Source: Phalacrocorax aristotelis (lineage: Eukaryota > Chordata > Aves > Suliformes > Phalacrocoracidae). Taken from it: a stretch of DNA of 64,000 bases. The notes beneath the pieces were generated by a model. The model saw only the letters and a program-made list of their open reading frames with translations. It was not told where the DNA came from and searched no databases. A program made the position numbers and the translations under genes. Shown here piece after piece: positions 38,214-46,440 of this stretch (its first letter is position 1; every line of letters starts with the position of its first letter). The DNA lies in contig NC_134276.1 in the NCBI RefSeq assembly GCF_949628215.1, positions 35,017,226-35,081,225 on the forward strand, in the 5' to 3' direction.

Positions 38214-38801
38214 TGTATTGGGTCTGGCTGAGATGGAGTTAATTTTCCCCACAGCAGCCCTTATAGTGCTGTGCTTGGTATTGGTACCTGGAAAAGTGTT
38301 GCTAACACACCTGTGGTTTGGCTACTGCTGAGCACTGTGGGCACAGCATCAAGGCTGTCTCCCCAACATTCCCCCCTCACAGGTAGGCTGGGGGTGAGCA
38401 AGATCTTGGGGGAGGACACAGCCAGGACAGCTGACCCCAACTGACCAAAGGGGTATTCCATACCGTATGACGTATGCTCAGCAATAAAAGCTAAGAGGAA
38501 GAAGGAGGAGGGGGGCGCATTCGTTATTAAAAGGTTTGTCTTCTGGAGCAACTGCTACGTGTTCTGAAGCCCTGCTTCCCGGGAAGCGGCTGGACATCAC
38601 GTGCTGATGGGAAGTAGAGAATAAATCTTTTGTTTTCCTTTGCTTCTGCACATGGCCCTTGCTTTGGTGTATTAAACTGCCTTTACCTTGACCCATGAGG
38701 TTTCTTCCATCTTATATACTCCTCACCCTGTCCTGCTGAGGGGGGGAGTGATAGAGTGGCTTGGTGGGCACCTGACATCCAGCCAAGGTCAACCCATCAC
38801 A
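38214..38801 (+). mobile_element. Solo LTR of an avian endogenous retrovirus, 588 bp
   Basis: A complete-looking LTR bounded by TG at 38214 and CA at 38801. It starts TGTATTGGGTCTGGCTGAGA and ends CCAAGGTCAACCCATCACA. Internal landmarks are a TGACGTATGCTCAGC segment, a TATA-like AATAAAAGC at about 38483, and an AATAAA polyadenylation hexamer at 38620-38625. The flanking 5-mers GTAGC (38209-38213) and GCAGC (38802-38806) differ at one position, a near-perfect target-site duplication. No internal viral genes remain, so this is a recombined solo LTR. It sits about 0.6 kb beyond the putative PCDH8 3' end, transcribing towards PCDH8 in opposite orientation. I recall this family from neoavian genomes; the exact subfamily name needs a database. 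Confidence 0.88.
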
Positions 38802-39399
38802 GCAGCACAGACAAGCTCAACATAATCAACATCTATTCTTTCTCTGCTTTATGCACAAACATAAACCTATCCTTTCTCTTGCTGTATAAATATACGTACA
38901 AAAATGCAAGCTGCTGTCCTTTAGTAAGGCTGCCTTAACAAGGCATAAACATATAAGCACATACCTATGCAGCTTGACTCAAATCAACATCTCAGCCAGA
39001 TAAGAAAGCAAAGTGCTCAAGTAGCCGTTGATGCAAAGATATTTGCACAGCATGAACACTTCAGCTGATGGACGTAGTTTCATTTACTTCCCCAAAATTA
39101 CACTCCTTCCCTCCAGTGAAGGTTGGGGCTGGAAGAGCTCAAACCAGATAGGCAAAAACAAAGGCCAGCTCTGTCACACAGGCATCCCTCCCACCCTGCA
39201 ACCCGTCGTTAAAATCTCTAGAGCTAAACCTATAGTGAGGTATTGCCAGAGATGGAGGATGGGAGAGACGAAAAGAAGCCTCGTTCGTGCTCCTCCCCAT
39301 TGTGTTTCTCTGCACAAAATACTTTTGTTGACCTGTAAAGACCTTTATACTCTGAAGCATGAAATCCATGAACAGATGCCTCCGACACATCACAAAACC
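38802..39399. other. Short spacer 3' of PCDH8
   Basis: No feature is recognised between the LTR and the putative PCDH8 3' end. Confidence 0.5.
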
Positions 39400-40047
39400 T
39401 TTATTAGTGTTTATCAGTGACACAGATTACAGGAACCAAAGGCAATTAAATAACATTTAAGTTGACCACAGACTCAAGAAATACAAGTCACATTTGGCAA
39501 GGCAAACTTCTCAGTACACTGGGTTGCTTAGGTTATTATTACATCGTGAAAGAGGAATATCCCTTACAAGGTTCTACATATTCAGGGTATTATGATTAAT
39601 TATTATTATTATTGTGTCTTTCAGACAGTTCCTTTGGCAAGAATTCCCATTTTTTTAAGCTTTTATTATATAAAAATATAACCAATTTTCATTATGTACA
39701 AACATTACATTACACAATGTACAGGTTAAAAACACTACAAAAAATGGCAGGCCATGGGTGAACCAAAAGCAAAAAAAAAAAAACCCCAATGTAGAAAACA
39801 TGAAAAAAAATTTTAAATACTGCACATTTCATAAAAATTACATTAACTACAAACAATTTTTTTTTGTTTGCAAATATCAAACAGTACTGACGTGATTGGA
39901 AATCTTTCCCAACAACTTCATTTTTAAGGCACATCTTGCATATTTACACATACGACACTGGATCTGGTCAATAACTTAAAGGCTCTCGGGAGTGACCTAG
40001 TCGTGTGTGCGCAGGGACGTGTGTACTCAGGCGGGGAGCGTGTTGGG
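39400..40047 (-). other. PCDH8: PCDH8 3' UTR (putative) with two candidate polyadenylation signals
   Basis: The sequence past the stop is AT-rich. Minus-strand AATAAA occurs at 39662-39667 and 39400-39405, giving 3' UTRs of roughly 400 or 660 nt. An A/T trinucleotide microsatellite lies at about 39593-39614. Which signal is used cannot be decided from sequence. Confidence 0.5.
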
Positions 40048-43000
40048 CTACACTTTCTCAGCTGTGTCAGTCTGGGGGCCCAGGTATCTAGTCGAGGGGG
40101 CTGGGTAGAGGGGCACCCCGATCTCCTGAAGGTCAGGGAGCCTTGCGGGCCGCGGTGGGGAGAGCAGCGTGATCGTCCGGTCAAAGTCCCTGTGCAGCAC
40201 TTTCTCGTAGACGCTCTGAAGCCCCACTGTTTTGGGCAGCTGGGCTTGATAAAAGTTGTCTCTGCGAAGGGGATCCCTGGGCAAGGACGTGCTCTTGCAG
40301 AAGGTGGAGAGGGGTGCCGAAGGATGGGGAGAGGGGTGAGGGTTGGCTCGGCCGCAGGAGGGGCTCCAGCAGCGGTCTGAGTGGCCCAGGATCTTACACT
40401 CGGCTGTACATGCCCACAGACCTAAGGGGAGAGAGAGGAGAAACCTGTCATTACTGCAGGAGTAAATCCACATAATTCATAATCCTCAGAGTTATCAGTC
40501 ACGGGATGATTCAATGCACTGACAGTGGGAGTCATGAAGAGATGCTCTACAGCACAATGGAAAAACGCGTGGGAAGGTTATGTCATTGTGCTAGGGACAA
40601 GCCTCATAATCCTAACTTTAAGGTGAGCTTTTTGGGGAGGAAAAAAACCCAACCATACAGTACTTCCTGCATCTGCTAATTTGTGCTGGGCGCTCAGTGC
40701 AGTGAGGAACCAGCGTCTAGCAGCCTGCTGCGAAGAGACAGGCAGTTTGAGTCACGCAGCATCAGGCTTCCCCCTCCAGCTGCCCTGCCTAGTTACTTTG
40801 GCCTGGGGATGGGTCCCTCTGTCCACCCGTCCGTCTGTCCGTCCAGTGGGGCCAGCTGGGAGCAGGGGCTGAGCCCTTACCGTTCTGCATGTGTGTGATG
40901 AGATCTTTCTTCAGGGCATCTCCACTGATATCCGAGTCGCTGTCATTAAAATCGCTGTCCCCTTTGCCGCTGTCTTTGCCACTGAACTTCTCCGCCTCTC
41001 GGCCGGAGATGGTGTTGAACGAGTGCCCCTTCCAAATGGCCACGGGGGGAGCAGGCTCCTTGCTGTAGCTCGGAGCGGCAGCGAAACCCTGCTGGGGTGG
41101 GGTGGGGTGAACAAAGGAGAGGTGAAAGGGGAAGTAGTGATGGGTAAATCGGCATCGGTACTGCATATCTGCAATTCACATGCTCTGAGATCCCCCCCGC
41201 CCTCCAATCCTCTTCCTCATGTCAAGATCTTACCTCCCCGCTCGGTCCTCTGAGCCTCTTCTGACCCTCGTAGAGGCAAGTGCTGTCGCTGCCGCTCTCA
41301 GCGGTGGAGATTTCTTCAGCAGCTGGAGAAGGGTCGGGGCTGGTGAAAGAGGTTTTGCTGGGAAAGGTTCGTACCTCAAACATGTTCCCCCTCTGGCTGC
41401 CCTCCTCCTGCCGGCCCTTCTCCAGGTGGGAGATGTCTATCTGCTCCTTCAAGGAAGTGTTGTTTTTGATCTCATTCCCCTTCTTGCGCCTGTTGCAGGT
41501 AGTGGCAATGGTGATTATAGCCACCAGGAGGAGGGTGCAGCTGCCCGCCAGGACGATGATCACGATCAGAGGGATGTCCCACTGCAAAGCCTTTCCTTCC
41601 CAGGAGCTGGGCTTGGCTATCTCCTGGATACTGGATGGAGCAGTGGCGGTCACCAGGAAGTTGACTGTGGCGGTTGTGGCCAAGGGGGGTCTGCCGTTGT
41701 CTGTCACAGTGAGGATGACCTTGAACAGCTGTCCCAGCTCTTCAGAGAGGTCGCCCCTCAGGACAATGTCCCCAGTGCTTGGGTTGATGGTGAAAAGGTC
41801 CTGCTGGGGCTCTTCGAGGAAGGCAAAGGTGAGCTCAGCATTGGCCCCGTCATCTGCATCTCGAGCTTTGATCTGGGCCACCAGGGAGTCACGGGATGTC
41901 TTGCTGGACACGCCGATTTCCACCGTCCCATTGGTGAGCACCGGGTGGATGATGACGGGAGGGTTGTCGTTCTGGTCCACCATCCTCACTTTGACAAGGG
42001 TGCTGCTGGAGAGCTGTGGGGAGCCTCCATCAGTGGCCTGGATCCTCAGGTCTAACTGCTTGAGGATCTCATAGTTGAACGTCCTGAGGGCATAGATGGC
42101 CCCAGTGGCGGGGTCCACTGAGACATAGGTGGAGATGGGGGCCCCCATGACCTGTGTCTCCAGGAGACGGTAGGTGACCTTACCGTTGTGGCCAAGATCA
42201 GGGTCGCGGGCCACGACAGTGGTGATGTAGGCACCTGGGGGGTTGTTCTCTGGCACGGCCACCTCGTAGAGGGGCTTGGTGAAGAGTGGTGCATTGTCAT
42301 TCTCATCGCTCACTCGCACTGTGTACTGGCGGACGGTCTTGAAGGGCGGCGAGCCCAGATCCTCGGCCACCACAGTGAGGTTGTACTCGGGGATGCGCTC
42401 ACGGTCCAGTGCCGCCGTGGTGACGATCATGTAGCTGTCCTCATAGGCGCGCTGCAGGGCGAAGTGGTCATGGCCGCGGAGGCTGCAGCGCACCTGCCCG
42501 TTGGCGCCTGAGTCACGGTCTGAGGCACTGACGAGGGCCACGAAGCTCTCGCTGGCCGCCGCCTCGCTGACGTAGGCCACGCCAGCAGCGCTGGCGGCGC
42601 CACGGAGGGCGCTGATGCTGATGCGTGGCGCATTGTCATTGACATCGGTAAGGCGCACGATGACGGTGCAGGTGGCGGCGTGGGGGCTGGCGCCGCGGTC
42701 CTGAGCACGTATGTCCAGCTCGTAGGTGCGGGTGCGCTCGTAGTCCACGGCGGCCTCTAGTGTGAGACGGCCTGAGCGCGGGTCGAGGCGGAAGAGCCGC
42801 CGTGCCTCAGGGGGCACCTGGCTGCCGAAAGCATAGACCACCTCACCGTTGGGGCCCTCGTCGGGGTCAGCAGCATCCAGGTCAAGCAGCAGGGAGCCGG
42901 GCGGTGCGTCCTCAGGCAGCTCCACTGTGACCGAGCTCTGGGCGAAGGCAGGGCTGTTGTCATTGGCATCGAGGACACGGACATGCACAGTGGCCGTGCC

Positions 43001-43645
43001 TGAGCGTGCCGGGCTGCCACCGTCCTTGGCCACCAGCTCCAGCGTGTAGGAGGGCTGGCGCTCACGGTCCAGCTCCTGGAGCAGCACCAAGTCGGCGCAG
43101 CGTGCCCCATCTGCCCGCGTCTGTGCCTCCACACCGAAGTGGCTGTTGAGGGAGACCTGGAAGCTCTGGATGGAGTTGGAGCCCACGTCCTCGTCCACGG
43201 CCACCTCCAGTGGGAGACGTGTGCCAGGTGCAGCACTCTCTGACACCTCCAGTGCCATCTGGGCACGGGGGAAGCGTGGCGCGTTGTCATTGATGTCGCG
43301 CACCTCCAGCTCCACGTGCACCAGGCGGTAGCGCTCCCGCCAGCAGCTCACCACGTCGAAGGCCAGGATGCACTGGGGGGCCTGCCCGCACAGCCGCTCC
43401 CGATCCAGCCCCGCTTCGCCGATGCTCAGCTGCCCGTCCTCCTCCCGCACCCGCACCAGCGAGCTGTTGCTGAACTGCCGCATCAAGCGGAAGCTCATCT
43501 CCCCCGGCGCCTTCACCGGCATCTCATCGGCCAGCGTACCGATCACCGTGCCCGGCTCGCCCTCCTCGTCGGTGCGGTACCTCACCGTCTTGCAGCGGGA
43601 CAGGGCCAGCAGGCAGGCGGCGGCCAGCAGCCGCAGGGGGCTCAT
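39400..43645 (-). CDS. PCDH8: Protocadherin-8 (PCDH8), three coding exons, gene span
   Basis: PCDH8 (arcadlin/PAPC-related delta-2 type protocadherin) is a calcium-dependent adhesion receptor acting in paraxial mesoderm morphogenesis and at synapses, where it regulates N-cadherin internalisation (family knowledge). Coding exons are 41234-43645, 40881-41088 (or 41091) and 40048-40421, totalling 997 or 998 residues; human has 1070. Residues 1-18 look like a signal peptide ([18 protein letters not shown]). Six cadherin repeats follow, with linker motifs DINDN (117), DANDN (226), DVNDN (334), DENDN (447) and DQNDN (557), and many DRE and DxD calcium ligands. The helix at about 691-716 ([19 protein letters not shown]) spans the membrane. 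The cytoplasmic tail of about 280 residues is highly conserved and ends [31 protein letters not shown]. The alanine-rich insert of the human third-to-fourth repeat region is absent, which explains much of the shorter length. Confidence 0.97.
40048..40421 (-). CDS. PCDH8: PCDH8 exon 3, C-terminal tail and stop
   Basis: The acceptor is CCTTAG|GTCTGTGG. With the leftover G from exon 2 it encodes [20 protein letters not shown] and then [20 protein letters not shown], ending DTAEKV and TAG at 40050-40048. The near-identity with mammalian sequence in this intracellular region indicates strong constraint on partner binding. Confidence 0.96.
40422..40880 (-). other. PCDH8: PCDH8 intron 2, 459 bp
   Basis: A phase 1 intron with canonical ends and no recognisable content. 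Confidence 0.85.
40881..41091 (-). CDS. PCDH8: PCDH8 exon 2, cytoplasmic tail
   Basis: The acceptor region reads CCCCAGCAG|GGTTTC. Either AG keeps the frame, so the exon starts at 41091 (adding one Gln) or 41088. It encodes [40 protein letters not shown] and [20 protein letters not shown], which is nearly identical to mammalian PCDH8 and includes the CM1/CM2-like conserved tail of the delta family. It ends in phase 1 at AACG|GTAAGG. Confidence 0.95.
41092..41233 (-). other. PCDH8: PCDH8 intron 1, 142 bp
   Basis: A very short phase 0 intron with a C-rich tract (CCCCACCCCACCCCAGCAG) before the acceptor. Retention would truncate the tail after three extra residues. Confidence 0.85.
41234..43645 (-). 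CDS. PCDH8: PCDH8 exon 1: signal peptide, six cadherin repeats, membrane helix
   Basis: The exon has 804 codons in one uninterrupted frame, typical of the large first exon of protocadherins. The ATG at 43645-43643 is the first in-frame ATG and has G at -3. The open frame extends 57 codons further upstream, but only from a GTG and through a minisatellite, so that extension is rejected. The last codon, GAG, is followed by GTAAGATCT; reading through would add only three residues before a stop. Exon 1 also carries the membrane-proximal tail, with [13 protein letters not shown] just after the helix. Confidence 0.96.
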
Positions 43646-43684
43646 GGCACTTGCGCGGGGCTGAGCCCGACGGCGCGGTCCGCG

Positions 43685-43780
43685 GGGGGTGACGGTGCGC
43701 GGTCCGGGGTGACGACGCGGGGTACGCGGGGTGACGACGCGGGGTACGCGGGGTGACGACGCGGGGTGACGACGCGCGGC
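43685..43780 (-). repeat. 22-bp minisatellite in the PCDH8 5' UTR
   Basis: A tandem array with period 22. Two copies are identical (43707-43728 and 43729-43750), a third is truncated (from 43751) and a diverged one precedes them (43685-43706). The shared core on the plus strand is GGGTGACGACGCGGGGT. The array lies 40-135 nt before the start codon. Because 22 is not a multiple of three, copy-number changes shift the frame, supporting non-coding status. Confidence 0.88.
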
Positions 43781-43830
43781 CCCGCGCACCCTCCACCGCC
43801 GCCTGCGCCCCTCCACGGCTCCGCACGGCC

Positions 43831-43874
43831 TTTAATAGACGGCGGTATGCAAATGAGCGGGCGGCGGAGCCAAT
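43831..43874 (-). promoter_or_regulatory. PCDH8: PCDH8 core promoter: CCAAT, octamer, TATA-like box
   Basis: Read on the minus strand: an inverted CCAAT (ATTGG, 43874-43870), then a perfect octamer ATTTGCAT (43854-43847), then TATTAAA (43837-43831), all within 44 bp. A TATA-type box here predicts transcription starting near 43800-43808 and a 5' UTR of about 160 nt containing the minisatellite. The octamer suggests response to POU factors, which fits mesodermal and neural expression (inference). Confidence 0.7.
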
Positions 43875-44290
43875 GGGAGGCGGCGGGGCGCGGGCGGCCC
43901 CCCGGCGGTCCCCGAACCGGGGCGGCTCCGGCAGCCGGCGGGAGCCGGGGTGCGGGCGCGGGGCGCTCGCCTTTGTTTTCTTTAACTCTCCGGGGTTTGG
44001 GTTTATTCCCATTTTTTCGGCTTTATCCCCCTTTTCCCTTTTTATTTCATTCTTTTTTTCTTTCTCCCCCCGCCTTCCCCCGTCTTTTCTGTCTCTCCGG
44101 AGGCGCGGCAGCGGAGCCGGCGCGGGGAGCGCGGAGTAAAAGGCGCGGCGGGGGTTTGTTAGTCGTGCCGCAGGTCGGACAGGTGCCGTGTCGTGGCATG
44201 TCGTGTCGCGGCGTGTCGGGCCGTGGCGTGCCGTGCCGCGCGGGCGTGGGTGGGTGCGCGGGCGCGGATTAGCGGGGTGCGGGGGGGGTG
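43875..44290. other. GC-rich upstream region of PCDH8
   Basis: The CpG-island-like composition that covers PCDH8 exon 1 continues to about 44290. At about 44183-44250 there is a second imperfect tandem series with a 10-15-bp unit based on GTGTCGTGGC and CGTGCCGTGCC. It ends at G-runs at 44279-44299. Confidence 0.65.
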
Positions 44291-44299
44291 GGGGGGGTG

Positions 44300-45144
44300 A
44301 CGGCATTCAGCTGCGCGCCCGGAGTGGTGTGTTACTCGCGTGAGAGCCTGTGATCAGCGCCGTAAGTCGCCTTTCAGGAGGTGTCCCCGCATGCTTTAGT
44401 ATGCATGTCACCGCCAGGGTTTCTTAAGCCTGGGGTACTAGCAGGCGAGGAAAAAAAAAAAGAAAGAAAAAAAAAAAGTTCCAAATAGGATTTAGCATAA
44501 GCTTGAGGAGATTTGGAAAGGTTTCAAAGATCAGGCTGTATCAAAGGCTTATGAAGCCCTCGTTAGCTGTAGAAATATAATAGCATGGCAGGCTATCCCA
44601 TTCGAGGAACCAATGTCTGTATTATTTCACTATGACAGGCTAAGGGGAGAGAAAGTTGAACAGTTTCCACAGAGGAGTTGGGCTAAGTTGAATATAATGA
44701 GCAAACGCCACATGTATCCATTATGTCCCTCTATTCATTCCCAATCACTGCCATAACTCTTTGACTAAACGATGATGAGCGCTGAATTACACACAAAGCC
44801 CTGCTCATATTAAAATACATTTAAGACCTATCCCTCCTGGTGCCCTGTTACGCCTATTCACAGGATTTTCTTTTTGTCCTAATAGGGCCTCTCTGGGAAG
44901 CAACACCAGTCTCGTTCCAGAAGAACAAAATAACAGCATGAGGCTGAAACCTGGCACGAAGCGGGGGGAACGAAACCATCTGCCCTGCAAGGCACCAAGG
45001 CCCCGCGCGGAGCCCGGCGTGGCCTCCCGGCCCCGCGGTGCCTTGGCGGCCATGGGGAGCGTGGCCCTGGCCTGCAGGGAGTAAACACGACAGGGAGGGA
45101 AGCTGGGGGTCCTGGTGGGCATCCAGCTCCCCAGGAAACTACAT
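44300..45144. other. Upstream flank of PCDH8, no gene
   Basis: AT-rich from 44400 to 44880, then GC-rich. An A-rich tract lies at 44451-44477. No coding sequence is recognised. Confidence 0.55.
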
Positions 45145-45833
45145 GCCCTTCCTTCCCTCCCTCCCTCCCTCCCTTCCTCCCTCCCTCCCTCCCTCCCTCC
45201 CTCCCTCGCTCTCTCTTCCTTCCCTCTTTTCCTTCCTCCATTCTCTTCTTCCCTCTTCCCTTTCCTTTTTCCTTCCCTCCTTCCCTCTTTTCATTTCTTC
45301 TTTGCCTTCTTCCCTCTTCCTTCCAACTTTTCCTTCCTCCATTCCCTTCTTCCTTCTTCCTTCCCTCTTCTCCTTCTTCGTTTCCCTTCTAATCTCTTCC
45401 CTCCCTCCCTCCCTCCCTTCCTTCCTTCCTTCCTTCCTTCCTTCCTTCCTTCCTTCCTTCCTTCCTTCCTTCCTTCCTTCCTTCCTTCCTTCCTTCCTTC
45501 CTTCCTTCCTTCCTCCCTTCCTCCCTTCCTCCCTTCCTCCCTCCCTTCCTCCCTTCCTCCCTTCCTCCCTTCCTCCCTTCCTTCCTTCCTTCCTTCCTTC
45601 CTTCCTTCCTTCCTTCCTTCCTTCCTTCCTTCCTTCCTTCCTTCCTTCCTTCCTTCCTTCCTTCCTTCCTTCCTTCCTTCCTTCCTTCCTTCCTTCCTTC
45701 CTTCCTTCCTTCCTTCCTTCCTCCCTTCCTCCCTTCCTCCCTCCCTTCCTCCCCCCCTTCCTCCCTTCCTTCCTTCCCCCCTTCCTCCCTTCCTTCCTTC
45801 CTTCCTCCCTCCCTCCCTCCGTCCCTCTTTCCA
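45145..45833. repeat. CCTT/CCCT (GGAA) microsatellite tract, about 0.69 kb
   Basis: A polypyrimidine plus strand made of CCTT tetranucleotides mixed with CCCT units. The purest CCTT runs are about 45416-45512 and 45578-45721; the left part is more degenerate with rare A and G. The minus strand is an equally long GGAA/GGGA purine tract. Open frames of 199-270 codons across it are translations of the repeat (Leu-Pro-Ser or Arg-Lys-Glu-Gly) and not genes. It sits about 1.5-2.2 kb upstream of the PCDH8 start codon. Confidence 0.97.
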
Positions 45834-45884
45834 TGTGTCAAGGAACCTAAGAGATGCACTTTAAAGGAAGAGGGGGGACCAACT

Positions 45885-46440
45885 GAACGGGGGGTGCCGT
45901 GTCCCGCCCCCCCTCCCTCCTCCCCCCCCCCCGCCGCCCCGGTTTCCTCTGGAAACCTCGGGTAAAAGCGCTCCGTTGCGCCGCGCACACGCAGCGATGC
46001 CGCCTCCGGGGAAGGGTCCGTCCCCGGCTCCGTGCGGGTCCGCTCCTCTTAGCGGGGGGACCCCGGGGCTGCGCGGGGCGTTGCGCGGGTCGTCGCGCAG
46101 GGCGCTGCGCGGGGCGGCACGCGAGTGGGGGGCGGCGGGCTGCCCGCAGCTCCGGCTTATGGAAATGGGATTTAAATCGCGGGGACGCAGGGAGTGGGGC
46201 ATGCTGTGTCGCCAGCAAAAGTCGTCCCCCCCCAACTCCGGGTTTCCGTACGAGCAGCCTCCGCGCAGCTCTCCGCTCCTGCCCGCGGGAGCTCCGCAGG
46301 CGCTGCCTGGCGGGGCGGGGAGCAGCCGGGGTGCGGGGTGCCGGCTTCGGGGGCGGGGGTCCGGGGGCGGGCTGCGCTCCTGCGGCCGGGGCCGGCGGCC
46401 GGGAGCGGGCAGCGGGGCGGCCCCTCGTGTGTAACAGGAT
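45885..46440. promoter_or_regulatory. Second CpG-island-like region upstream of PCDH8
   Basis: A block of very high GC and CpG density with abrupt edges, directly behind the GGAA tract and separated from the PCDH8 promoter by about 1.6 kb of AT-rich and repeat sequence. It then passes into an AT-rich stretch (46430-46500) with ATTTAATATTAATTGGGATT. It could be a promoter for an unannotated, possibly divergent, non-coding transcript or an alternative PCDH8 5' exon. No coding exon is recognised. Confidence 0.5.

Noticed and set aside
35242-38801. A complete endogenous retrovirus bounded by the two LTRs
   Set aside because: The LTRs are in opposite orientation, differ in family, and no gag, pol or env sequence lies between them.
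41219-43756. Long plus-strand frames (up to 278 codons) antisense to PCDH8
   Set aside because: They are in the opposite strand of a constrained GC-rich coding exon, contain no domain, and follow its codon composition.
43646-43816. A 57-codon N-terminal extension of the PCDH8 frame
   Set aside because: Its first codon is GTG, it runs through a 22-bp minisatellite, it lies at or before the predicted transcription start, and it would bury the obvious signal peptide that begins at the ATG at 43645.
45038-45988. Frames of 199-270 codons rich in Leu-Pro-Ser or Arg-Lys-Glu-Gly
   Set aside because: They are translations of the CCTT/GGAA microsatellite. All phases are open because the repeat has no stop codons.
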